NCBI GenBank assembly: GCA_018819925.1
Contig: JAHJPG010000110.1
Coordinates: forward strand, 1 to 64,000
Length of the DNA: 64,000 nt
Source: Pseudomonadota bacterium
GTDB lineage: Bacteria; Desulfobacterota; Desulfarculia; Desulfarculales; Desulfarculaceae
Reading direction: 5' to 3'
Shown here: one piece after another, positions 16,501 through 24,808 of the stretch
Layout: each line of letters starts with the position of its first letter
How positions within the stretch are numbered: position 1 is the first letter of the stretch
Program-made: the position numbers and the translations under genes
Notes under the pieces: generated by a model
Told to the model about the DNA's origin: nothing
The model's database searches: none
What the model saw: only the letters and a program-made list of their open reading frames with translations

Positions 16501-17228
16501 GCGCCCCGCTCCATCCTCAGGATCACCGGCGAGCCCAAAAGGGCGGTGAGCCCCAGGCCCCGGGCCAGGCCCTCGGCGGTCTTGGTGAAGCCCCCCGAGC
16601 CCAAGGCCCGGTGCAGGGCCATGGGCCAGAAGTGCTGCCGCCGCCGCGCGGGCCGGTCAAAACCCTGGGCCGCGAACAGGGCCTCCACCTCGGAGTCCCA
16701 AAAGCTCACGAATGGCCGAGTGTGCTGGTTGTCGTCCAGGGACTGCTTGGCCTTGAACAGGGAGTCGGCCAGCAAATTGAAGCTCCGTTTGGCCGGGTAG
16801 TCCACCACCACCGCCCTCTTGGCCAGACGGCAGAGCTGGGCCGCGTAGGCCGGGGGATCGGCCACGTGGGTGAGCATGCGAAAGCTCAACACCAGGTCAA
16901 AGGACTGCTCGGGCCAGGGGAGGTCCATAAGGTCGGCGGCCACGAAATTATAAGAGCCCGGGGTCAACAGGCGCGCCAGACGCTGGGCGCAGGAGTCGTC
17001 GCTGCCGGCCACGGTGACCTGGTAGCCCGCCTGGATCAAAGGCGGGGCCAGTTGGGCGTGCCCCCCGCCCACGTCCAGCACCTTGGCTCCAGGCCAGGAG
17101 GCCATGAGCTCCAGGGTGCGGGCGGTCTGCACCGCCAGGAAATAGGCCCCCACCTCCCCGGCGAAACGCTGGGCATAGGCCTGGCTGGCGGTAACCCGGT
17201 CAGCTTCCTCGCGGCGGGGCGAGTTCAT
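16497..17228 (-). CDS. Class I SAM-dependent methyltransferase
   Basis: With ATG 17228, which overlaps the oxidase stop as ATGA, the protein has 243 residues. Motif I is VLDVGGGHAQLAPPL, the post-I acidic region is VTVAGSDDS, and motif II is FDLVLSFRMLTHVADP. The first 40 residues are a helical cap (ASQAYAQRFAGEVGAYF). It resembles methyltransferases acting on small molecules or sugar lipids. It is the second gene of a five-gene operon led by a glycerol-3-phosphate dehydrogenase-like oxidase. Confidence 0.85.
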   Translation of the reverse strand: MNSPRREEADRVTASQAYAQRFAGEVGAYFLAVQTARTLELMASWPGAKVLDVGGGHAQLAPPLIQAGYQVTVAGSDDSCAQRLARLLTPGSYNFVAADLMDLPWPEQSFDLVLSFRMLTHVADPPAYAAQLCRLAKRAVVVDYPAKRSFNLLADSLFKAKQSLDDNQHTRPFVSFWDSEVEALFAAQGFDRPARRRQHFWPMALHRALGSGGFTKTAEGLARGLGLTALLGSPVILRMERGA

Positions 17229-18811
17229 GCCAGGCCCTCCAAGATCGCGTAGGGCTTCAGGGCCTGGGCCATCTCCGCCTCCCGGCGTTCTTGGTCCCAG
17301 CCCAGGCGCGCGGCCATGATATCCGCCGCCGCGCTCAGGGCCTGGTCCGAAGGACGCCCCATCTTGCCCAAGACGGTGCGCCGCAGGCTCACGTCGGCCA
17401 GGTGTTGGGCCATCTCCGCCTCCACCGCCTGCACCACCTCGCAGCCCAGCACCGGGGTGTCCGGGGCCAAGGGGCCGAGCAGGTCCGCGTCGCCGCCGGC
17501 CCGGCCCGCCACTTCGCCGGCACGGCTGCCGTATTGGGCCCGCAAATGGGCCGCCGCCTGGGTGCTCAGTTCGCCAGGCAAAACAGCCTCCTCGGGCTCC
17601 CCGCCCCACAACGGGGCCAGGGGCAGCTCCGGGGCCGGTTGGCCCAGTTGGGCGCAGGCCCGGGCCACCGCCTCGGCGGCCACCGCCCGGGCGGTGGTGT
17701 ACTTGGCCCCGCTCACCGCGATCAGGCCGGGGCGCTCCAACAGGCGGCGCTTGCTTGCCAGGCCCCCGCCCACCGGGGTCTTGCCCGGCTGCTCCAGAGG
17801 CACCAGGCCCCAGTGGTAAAAGGCAATATCGCCGGGAGTAAGCTCCAGCTCGGGGCAGGCGGCGTTGAACTCATCCAGCAGGGCCAGCAGTTCCCCGTGG
17901 CTGGGGCCGGCCGGCCGAGCCGGGCCTTGCCAAACCCGGTAGGCGGTGCCCAGCAGGGTGTGGCCGTGCCAGGGCACCATGAACATGAAGCGGCGCCCCC
18001 CGCACACCGGGTCGTCGGCCCGGCTGGTCAGGGAGCGCAGGCCCACGGCGGTGGAGCCCAGGGAGCGTCTCACCACCAAGTTGAGGGCCGAGGCCAGGGC
18101 CGGGGGCTGGTCCGCCTGGCCGAAAAGCTCCAGGGCCCAGGGCCCGGCGGTGGAGAGCACCACCTTGCCTCTGACCTCCATCTCCTGCCCGTTCAGCTCG
18201 TCGCGGACCCTGACTCCGGCGGTGCGCCCCCCCTCGGATAGCAGGCCAATGACCCGCGCATAGTTGGCAACCTGGGCCCCCAGCTCGGAGGCCGACAGCA
18301 CATAGCTCAGACTCAGGCGCTCGGAATCGTGGACCAAGCCGTCGTGCCAGAGCACCCCTCCGCTGAAGCCCTCGGGAAGGCACAAGCCGCAACGCGAAAC
18401 CGTCTCGGCCTTGCCCAGCAGCTTGCCGCGCAGTTTTTCGTGTCCGGTAAGGTAGTTGTATATGGCCAGGGCCACGGCGAAGGCGGGGCGCCCCTGCTTG
18501 CCCAGGCCCTTGGTGGGCACCAGGCAGGGCAAGGGACTCACCAGGTGGGGGGCAATGAGCATAAGCCCCACCAACTCGGCGGCGGACAGGCGCACCCGGG
18601 CCAAGTCCATGGATTGCAGATAGCGGAACCCGCCGTGGATCACCTTGAGGCTGTTGGCGCTGGTGGCCCCGCCAAAGTCGCCGGCCTCCAGCAAAACCAC
18701 CCCCAGGCCCCGGCGGGCCGCCTCCCAGGCCGCGGCCGCGCCGTAGATGCCTCCGCCCACCACAACCAGGTCCCACTGGCCCTGGCCCAAGCTGTTGATC
18801 TCGCGTTGCAT
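17225..18811 (-). CDS. glpD: Glycerol-3-phosphate dehydrogenase-like FAD oxidoreductase
   Basis: The 528-residue protein has the FAD Rossmann motif VVGGGIYGAAAAWEAARRG (about 17-35), followed by GDFGGATSANSLKVIHGGFRYLQ, the GlpD signature that positions FAD and substrate. A C-terminal helical domain resembling DAO_C ends the protein. It oxidises glycerol-3-phosphate to DHAP at the membrane, or a related phosphopolyol. It is the first gene of an operon with methyltransferases and a glycosyltransferase, unusual company for central metabolism. The promoter's perfect -10 box sits only 8 bases before the ATG, so the message looks leaderless. Family is sure; the physiological substrate is less so. 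Confidence 0.82.
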   Translation of the reverse strand: MQREINSLGQGQWDLVVVGGGIYGAAAAWEAARRGLGVVLLEAGDFGGATSANSLKVIHGGFRYLQSMDLARVRLSAAELVGLMLIAPHLVSPLPCLVPTKGLGKQGRPAFAVALAIYNYLTGHEKLRGKLLGKAETVSRCGLCLPEGFSGGVLWHDGLVHDSERLSLSYVLSASELGAQVANYARVIGLLSEGGRTAGVRVRDELNGQEMEVRGKVVLSTAGPWALELFGQADQPPALASALNLVVRRSLGSTAVGLRSLTSRADDPVCGGRRFMFMVPWHGHTLLGTAYRVWQGPARPAGPSHGELLALLDEFNAACPELELTPGDIAFYHWGLVPLEQPGKTPVGGGLASKRRLLERPGLIAVSGAKYTTARAVAAEAVARACAQLGQPAPELPLAPLWGGEPEEAVLPGELSTQAAAHLRAQYGSRAGEVAGRAGGDADLLGPLAPDTPVLGCEVVQAVEAEMAQHLADVSLRRTVLGKMGRPSDQALSAAADIMAARLGWDQERREAEMAQALKPYAILEGLA

Positions 18812-18819
18812 GACTCGGG

Positions 18820-18848
18820 ATTATATAGAGTTGGCGGGGCGTTGGCAA
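18820..18848 (-). promoter_or_regulatory. Strong predicted promoter, leaderless, before the glpD-like gene
   Basis: On the minus strand TTGCCA (18848-18843) and a perfect TATAAT (18825-18820) are spaced by 17 bases. The start point would fall about 6-8 bases after the -10 box, at 18814-18812, directly next to the ATG at 18811. There is no room for a Shine-Dalgarno sequence. Confidence 0.75.
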
Positions 18849-18864
18849 TGCGCCCCGGGGAGGT

Positions 18865-21800
18865 TCAGGGCTTGGCCTCACGGGGCGAAGCGGATGCGGA
18901 GCCGCCTTGATTGCCCAGGTTTTTCAGCTTGGTCCGGGCCCATGCGGCCAGCTCGCCCTGTTTGGGCAGCCCGGGCAGGGCCTTGACCAGCCGCTCACGG
19001 GCCGCCTCGGGCTGGCCGCTGGCCTCCAGGGCCTCCACCTGGCTTATCAGACCGGGGGTGAACTCCGGGTCCAGGCGCTCCGCCCAGGACAAAAGAGCCG
19101 CCGCCGGTGAGGGCCGCCCCTGGCGGCGCATAAGCTCGCCCTGGGCCCAAAAGGCCCAGCGGGCCATGGCCATAAGTTGGGGCCGGGGCTCCACCATCAC
19201 CTCCACCCCCTCCAGATGCACCGCACCCCCGGCCAGGGAGCGCGCCTCAAAGCTCCAGCGTTGGGCTGGTTGGGCGGCGGGAAGCTCCAGCTCCAGAACG
19301 CGGCGGCCCGACCCCACCCACAGATCGGCCTGGTTCAACTCCCGGCGCACCGTCTCGGCCTTGCCCTGGGGGCCTTGGGCCACGGCCTGGACCACGGCCA
19401 AGGGGCCGGAGCCATCTCGGGGCAGGCCGCGCCAGCTCAAGTGAAGGCGGGCCCGCAGAGGCCAGGAGGGTAAAAGCTCATTGAGGCGCAACTCCTCACG
19501 GGGGCCCTGATTTTTGTTGGCCAGCCAGGCCTGAAAATCAAAGGAGGGATGCTCCTGTTTGATCTCCCGGCCCGTCCCTTGGTCATATGCCAGGGGGAAA
19601 TAGCGCCGGGTCAGGGAGTTGGCCAGCAGATCGGGGTAGAGCCCGGCCCAGGCGGCAAACTCCTTGAGGCCGCCATCCGGGGGCGCGGAGCCCAGGACCA
19701 GGGCGGCCAGACGCTCCAGGGCCTGGGCCTGGCCGGCCAACAGGGGCGCGGCCGGCTGCACCCGGCCCTGCCCCAACAGGGCCGCCGCGCCCAGGGCCCG
19801 GGGCAGCAGGGCCTGGGGGCGCATGGCGTGGGCTTGCCCCAGCAGGCGGCCGGCCAGCTCCCATCGCCCGGTTTCCAGGCAGCGGAGGCCAACCAGCAGG
19901 GGATCGCTGTGCAGGCGCAAAAACACCAGGCCGGGGCCTTCCAGCCACAGGGTGAAGGGATAGACCCGCTCCACCGGGGTGGGCCAATTTTGCGGCTGGT
20001 GGATGAAGCGACGCCGCTGGCCGGGCTCCAGGCGCAACCTTTGGCGGCCCAGGCCCTGCACCAGCTTAACCTCCACCGCCCGGCGTCCCAGATTCACCAA
20101 CTCCACCTCCACGGCCAAGAGTTCCCGGGGCGGGCGCAACACCCGCACCGCGCGGGCCGGGCCGCTGACCAAGGCGTCGCCGCCGGCGGCGCTGTAGGCC
20201 CGGTGGTTGGTGTAGACCACGGCGTAGGGCGCCGGGGCGAAGGCGGGGGGCCGCTCCAGGCCCAGGCTCTGGGTTTGGTCCAGGCTGGGCCGGGCGGCGT
20301 AGAACTTCAAATAGGGGTCCACGAACACCGGGAACTTGAATCGCCCCGGCAGCTTGTCTCCCGGGCGGTTGTAGCCCAGGTCGAACTCCTTGATGATCTG
20401 GCAGTTTTGGTCAAAGCCGTCCAGCAGGCGGCCCATGGCGTTGCGGGGGACGTGACCCCACTGGAAAAAATGGCGGTCCGCATCCGAAGAAGAGGTGAGC
20501 ACGAAGTTGTCAGGCCCCTGGTAGTTGGCCGGGTCCTGGGAGCGGTAGAACTCGGTGGCCATGGGCACCTGGGGAATGCCGTAACCCCCCTGGAACAAGC
20601 GGCCCGTGGGCGGCAGGTTGGCCACGGCCCAGCGCTGGGCCGAGAAGCGGGTCTCCTCCTGCCAAAACAGGTAGGCCCCGGCGATGGAGCGGCTCAGGGG
20701 GGTGACCATCAAGGCCAGGGCGGCCACGGACCACAGGGCGGGCTTGCCCCAGCGGGGCATGCGGCCCACGGCCCAGGCCAGGGGCAGCATGCCCAGGCAA
20801 ATCAAGGGCGGCACGATGCTGGTGAGGTCCCGCTCGGCCAGGCGGTGGGACAAAAACAGATAAGGGAAATAGTAGAACAAGGGGTAGGCGGCCACCACCC
20901 AGGCCACGCGGTAGCGCCGCCACAGGGCCAAGCCAAGGCCCAGGACGAACAGCGCCACCAATTCCCAGCCGATGCCGTCGGTGATGGTGTGCATGGACCA
21001 GGTAAGGCGGTCGCCCAAGGGGCTGTTTAAAAACGATATGTGCTCCGGGAAATGGGGCCGGGTGAAGGCATGCACCTGCTCGGCGTATTTGAACAGCGGG
21101 TTGTCCCGGGCCAAGAGAAAGCCGGGGTAGCCCAGAATCATGCCCAGCGCTCCGCCCAGGGCGAAGACCCCTGGCTGGGCGGCCAGCCAACGCCACCAGG
21201 GCGGCTTGCGCTCGTACACCGTGACCAGGTGGGCGGTGACAAAGGCGAAGAGCACCACCCCGCCGTTGGCCTTGGTGGTCAGGGTAAGGCCAAAAGCCAG
21301 GCCGGCCAGAAGGTAGCGCCACCAGCGGGGGTCCTGGGCCAAGCGAACCCCGGCCCACAGGGCCAGGGTCACCGCCAGGGCCAAGGGGGCGTCCACGGTG
21401 AGGTAGTGGCAGTGCACCACCAGCAAGGGGTTGACCGCCAAAAGCAGGGCCGCCGCCAGCCCCGCGCCTCGGCTCAGGCCCAAGGCCCGCACCAGGGCGT
21501 ACAGGGCCCAGATGTTGGCCGCGCCCAAAAGGGCCACCCACAGACGCCCCCAGAAAAGATAGGAGATCACCGGCACCTGGGCATAGGCCGGGCCCAAGAG
21601 CAGGCACAGCTTGCCCAGAAGCATCTGGGCCGGGATGTGGCTGAAACCGGCCACCAGGTAAAAGCTTTGGTGCCAGATCACCGGGTGGGGATAGTACAGG
21701 TGGCCCTGGGCGAAGGAGGCGATGATGTCGGCGGCCCACTCGTCCGGGTGCATGCCCTGAGGCCAGTCCAGGCCCCACAGGCGCAGGGCCAGGCCCAGGG

Positions 21801-21876
21801 CCAAGACCGCGGCCAAGCCCAGGCCGAACCAGGGCAGGCGCGTCACCCAAGTTTTCAGCGCCCCGGAAATGAGCAT
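18865..21876 (-). CDS. Giant GT-C (GT39/PMT-like) membrane glycosyltransferase with periplasmic C-terminal region
   Basis: The protein has 1003 residues. About the first 470 form a polytopic GT-C domain with many hydrophobic helices. The first periplasmic loop carries the acidic pair D45-E46 in GMHPDEW, the position of the catalytic acid in PMT/ArnT enzymes. LLVVHCHYLTVDAPLA and TLTTKANG are further PMT_2-like motifs. The C-terminal half holds beta-sandwich-like and TPR-like stretches (GRWELAGRLLGQAHAMRP, AALLSWAERLDPEF). It would transfer a sugar from a polyprenyl-phosphate donor on the periplasmic side. It is a clear paralogue of the 1125-residue protein at 59381-62758. The acceptor is unknown. 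Confidence 0.83.
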   Translation of the reverse strand: MLISGALKTWVTRLPWFGLGLAAVLALGLALRLWGLDWPQGMHPDEWAADIIASFAQGHLYYPHPVIWHQSFYLVAGFSHIPAQMLLGKLCLLLGPAYAQVPVISYLFWGRLWVALLGAANIWALYALVRALGLSRGAGLAAALLLAVNPLLVVHCHYLTVDAPLALAVTLALWAGVRLAQDPRWWRYLLAGLAFGLTLTTKANGGVVLFAFVTAHLVTVYERKPPWWRWLAAQPGVFALGGALGMILGYPGFLLARDNPLFKYAEQVHAFTRPHFPEHISFLNSPLGDRLTWSMHTITDGIGWELVALFVLGLGLALWRRYRVAWVVAAYPLFYYFPYLFLSHRLAERDLTSIVPPLICLGMLPLAWAVGRMPRWGKPALWSVAALALMVTPLSRSIAGAYLFWQEETRFSAQRWAVANLPPTGRLFQGGYGIPQVPMATEFYRSQDPANYQGPDNFVLTSSSDADRHFFQWGHVPRNAMGRLLDGFDQNCQIIKEFDLGYNRPGDKLPGRFKFPVFVDPYLKFYAARPSLDQTQSLGLERPPAFAPAPYAVVYTNHRAYSAAGGDALVSGPARAVRVLRPPRELLAVEVELVNLGRRAVEVKLVQGLGRQRLRLEPGQRRRFIHQPQNWPTPVERVYPFTLWLEGPGLVFLRLHSDPLLVGLRCLETGRWELAGRLLGQAHAMRPQALLPRALGAAALLGQGRVQPAAPLLAGQAQALERLAALVLGSAPPDGGLKEFAAWAGLYPDLLANSLTRRYFPLAYDQGTGREIKQEHPSFDFQAWLANKNQGPREELRLNELLPSWPLRARLHLSWRGLPRDGSGPLAVVQAVAQGPQGKAETVRRELNQADLWVGSGRRVLELELPAAQPAQRWSFEARSLAGGAVHLEGVEVMVEPRPQLMAMARWAFWAQGELMRRQGRPSPAAALLSWAERLDPEFTPGLISQVEALEASGQPEAARERLVKALPGLPKQGELAAWARTKLKNLGNQGGSASASPREAKP

Positions 21877-22138
21877 GGCCCACTACCCTTTCGCCGCCCA
21901 CCAAGGCGGCGTCATCACCCTAACCACCGCTTAGGCCCGGCGCCGGGACAGGGCTCCCAAAAACCCTCCCCGCGCCGGAGTCCCACGGCCCTGGCCAATC
22001 TTAACCCAGGCCCACCTGGTCCACAAGGGCGCTTTGTCCGCCTTTCAACCGGACTATCAAGGTGTTGGGCTGCTTGACTTTCCACCAGTGAAAGTTTCAT
22101 CCTGGGAACAACGTCCGAAAGATCCGAGGAGTAAGGAA

Positions 22139-24808
22139 TTGACCACGCCCTACGCCCCCGATCACCATCGGCCCTCCCGCCTTAATCAAGCGCTGATCTG
22201 GACCCTGGCCGGTGCGTCCCTGGTGGTGCTCCTGCCCTGGCTGCAGCGCTGGCTGTACCTGTGGCCGGAATCGGACTACAGGTTGTTTTTGGGCCGTGAT
22301 TTCCTGGAGTTGACCGCACAACGGGCCTATTTTTACCGGGCCCTGGCTCATGGCAAGCTGGTCTTGTGGGACCCCATCATGGCCACCGGCCTGCCTTTCA
22401 TGGACTACCTCTTTGACCTGTTCAACCCGCTGTCGCTCATCAACGTCTTTTTTCTGGAAGAAGGCCTGCTGCGCAGCGACCACCTGCAAAAGGTGCTCAC
22501 CGCCTATTGCTCACTGGCCGGGCTGGGGGCCTTTTTGCTGGGCATGCAGTTGGGCCTGGGCCGGGCGGCGGCCACGGTCATGGGCTGCGTCATGGGCTGC
22601 ATGGGAGTGGTGGTGGCCCACAGCGAACACTCCATGATGATCCAGACCTTCTGTTGGGCCCCCCTGGTGCTGTTGTTTTTGCACCGGGCCCGCCTTCGCC
22701 ACAGCCTGCTCAACGCCGCCTGGGCCGGGGTGTTTCTGGGATGGAGCTTCATGGGCGGCATCCCCCAGATTTTTTATTACGTAGGCACGGCTGCCACCCT
22801 TTATGCCCTGTATGCGGCGGTCAGCGAATTCCAGCAAGGAGGCTGGCGGGCCGCCTGGCGCTGGGGCCTGGCCCCCTATTTGGTAATGGGCCTGGCCTCG
22901 GTGATATGGGCCCTGCCCAACGTGGTCCACCTGGCCGGGGCCGGCCTTGGCGATCCCCTGGGAGTGCACGACGCCGAGGCCCTGGTTGGAAGCCATCGGC
23001 GGGATTTCATCGCCCAGGGTTCGGGCCACTGGTGGATGCCGGCCCAATTCCTGGCCCCCGTGCTCATGAAAGGCCACGCCGAAAACAGCGGCTACGTAGG
23101 TATATTGCCCCTGGCCCTGGCCCTGATTGCCGTGGCCTGGGTGCGGCGCGACGAAACCGGCTTTTACAAGCTGCTGGGCCTGGCGGGCCTGATTCTGATG
23201 ATGGGCGTCAACCTGGGCCTGCACAAGGTTCTCATGGACCTGATGCCGGGTTACTACCTTTTCCGGCAGACGGTGCGCTGGATGTTCCTGCTGCACTTGG
23301 CCATGTTGGTCCTGGCCGGCTATGGCCTGCACTGGCTGCTCTACCGGGCCCAGGCTCCCGAACTCGGCGCCCTGCGCCGCATCCTGGCGGTATTGGCCGG
23401 CATCCTCACCGCCCTGGTCCTGTTGATGATGAGCGCCGAGGGCCTTGGCTTCAAAGAGATAGGCTTTCGCCATACCCTGCCGCCCATAGGCATCCTGACC
23501 TGGCTTTTGTTCTGCGTGGGGGTGCTTTGGTGGGCCGTTTTGCGCCGCGCCCAGCAGGCCAACACCCGTCTGGTGGCCTTGGTGCTGGTGGCCATGGTGG
23601 CCCTGGACCTGGGCTTTTACTTCGCGCCCACCTTCGTGGGGGGCGACCCGGTGGAGCGCAGCGACCCCACCCGGCCCGACCCGGCCCTGGAGGCCCGGGC
23701 CGCCAACCTGGTGCGCCTGGCCGGGGGGCCGGGCCAGGGGCGGGTGCTGGTCTACCGCGAAAAAAACGTGGTGGGCTACCAGTACCCCGCCTATCTCAAG
23801 CAGCTCAACTACATCAACCCGCCGGGGGGCTACATGGACCGCCGCCTGCCCCTGGGCTTTTGGCAGACGTGGTGGAACCCGGAAGCCAACCCCCGCTATT
23901 TGCAGCTATGGGCGGTGAAGCTGGTGGACGCTCAAAGCCCGGTGGTGGAGGCCCAGCGCGGCGACTGGGCCCTGTGCGGCCATAGCCAGTCGGCGGTGCG
24001 CCTGGAGGGCTCCATTTCGGTGCAAAAGCTCACCCTGCGGGCCGAGGCCCTGTTGCCCGGCCAGGCCCAGCCCGGCGAGGTGGTGGCCAGGGTGGCCCTG
24101 GTGCGCCAGGGCCAAGTCAACGCCCAGTGGCCCCTGCGCCAGGGGCGGGAGGTTAACGGCAAGCTATTGAGCCTGGCCGCGCCACCGGGGACCCAGGCCG
24201 ACGCGGTGATCCTGGCCTCGGCCCACCCCACGGCCCTGGTGGGCATAACGGACCTGGCCCTGGACGCACGGCCCTTGGTGGACCGCCCCTGGCTGGAGCC
24301 TGGCCCGGACGGCTTCCTTTTAAACCGTAACTACCTGGGCCGGGCCTTTTTCGTCTCCCGGGCGGCGGTGGTGAAGCCGGGATGGGAATACGAGCAAGTG
24401 CTGGCCTCGATGGACCCCTCACGCTCGGTGGTGTTCCGCCGGCCCCCCCGGGACTGGAGGCCGCCCCAAGGCCTGGCCGCCGACGCCGGAGGCCGGGTCC
24501 GGGTGCTTGCCTGGCAAGACCAGGCCATGGAAATGGAGGTGGAGGCCCAACACCCCGGCTGGCTGGTGGTCAGCCAAAGCGCCCATCACGGCTGGCGGGC
24601 CTTCCTGGACGGCCAAGACGCGCCCATTGAGTGGGCCTACGGCTTCATGGCCGCGGTGGCCGTGCCCCAAGGCCGGCACTCGGTAAAGCTGGTATACGGC
24701 GAACCCTGGGTCAAGGCCGCCCTGCCCGCGCCGACATTGCTTATCCTGGGCCTGGCCGCGGCTTGGCTTTGGACCCGCCGCCGGAGGAAACCGCACCCGT
24801 CAAAATGA
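22139..24808 (+). CDS. YfhO-like large membrane protein (putative GT-C glycosyltransferase)
   Basis: I place the start at TTG 22139, 7 bases after a GAGGAG site, rather than TTG 22034 of the ORF track, giving 889 residues. About 12 hydrophobic helices fill residues 20-500, beginning after LNQALIWTLAGASLVVLLPWL. The FLGRDFLELTAQRAYFYRALAHGKLVLWDP loop is typical of the YfhO family, which modifies lipoteichoic acid or other glycans in Firmicutes and occurs widely elsewhere. A C-terminal extracytoplasmic domain (HPGWLVVSQSAHHGWRAFLDG) matches the YfhO tail. It diverges from the giant GT-C gene and overlaps the converging next gene by 68 bases. Confidence 0.78.
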   Translation: MTTPYAPDHHRPSRLNQALIWTLAGASLVVLLPWLQRWLYLWPESDYRLFLGRDFLELTAQRAYFYRALAHGKLVLWDPIMATGLPFMDYLFDLFNPLSLINVFFLEEGLLRSDHLQKVLTAYCSLAGLGAFLLGMQLGLGRAAATVMGCVMGCMGVVVAHSEHSMMIQTFCWAPLVLLFLHRARLRHSLLNAAWAGVFLGWSFMGGIPQIFYYVGTAATLYALYAAVSEFQQGGWRAAWRWGLAPYLVMGLASVIWALPNVVHLAGAGLGDPLGVHDAEALVGSHRRDFIAQGSGHWWMPAQFLAPVLMKGHAENSGYVGILPLALALIAVAWVRRDETGFYKLLGLAGLILMMGVNLGLHKVLMDLMPGYYLFRQTVRWMFLLHLAMLVLAGYGLHWLLYRAQAPELGALRRILAVLAGILTALVLLMMSAEGLGFKEIGFRHTLPPIGILTWLLFCVGVLWWAVLRRAQQANTRLVALVLVAMVALDLGFYFAPTFVGGDPVERSDPTRPDPALEARAANLVRLAGGPGQGRVLVYREKNVVGYQYPAYLKQLNYINPPGGYMDRRLPLGFWQTWWNPEANPRYLQLWAVKLVDAQSPVVEAQRGDWALCGHSQSAVRLEGSISVQKLTLRAEALLPGQAQPGEVVARVALVRQGQVNAQWPLRQGREVNGKLLSLAAPPGTQADAVILASAHPTALVGITDLALDARPLVDRPWLEPGPDGFLLNRNYLGRAFFVSRAAVVKPGWEYEQVLASMDPSRSVVFRRPPRDWRPPQGLAADAGGRVRVLAWQDQAMEMEVEAQHPGWLVVSQSAHHGWRAFLDGQDAPIEWAYGFMAAVAVPQGRHSVKLVYGEPWVKAALPAPTLLILGLAAAWLWTRRRRKPHPSK

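Noticed and set aside
22034-22138. N-terminal extension of the YfhO-like protein from TTG 22034
   Set aside because: No ribosome site is visible before 22034, and the extension lacks hydrophobic or family features, whereas TTG 22139 has GAGGAG at good spacing.
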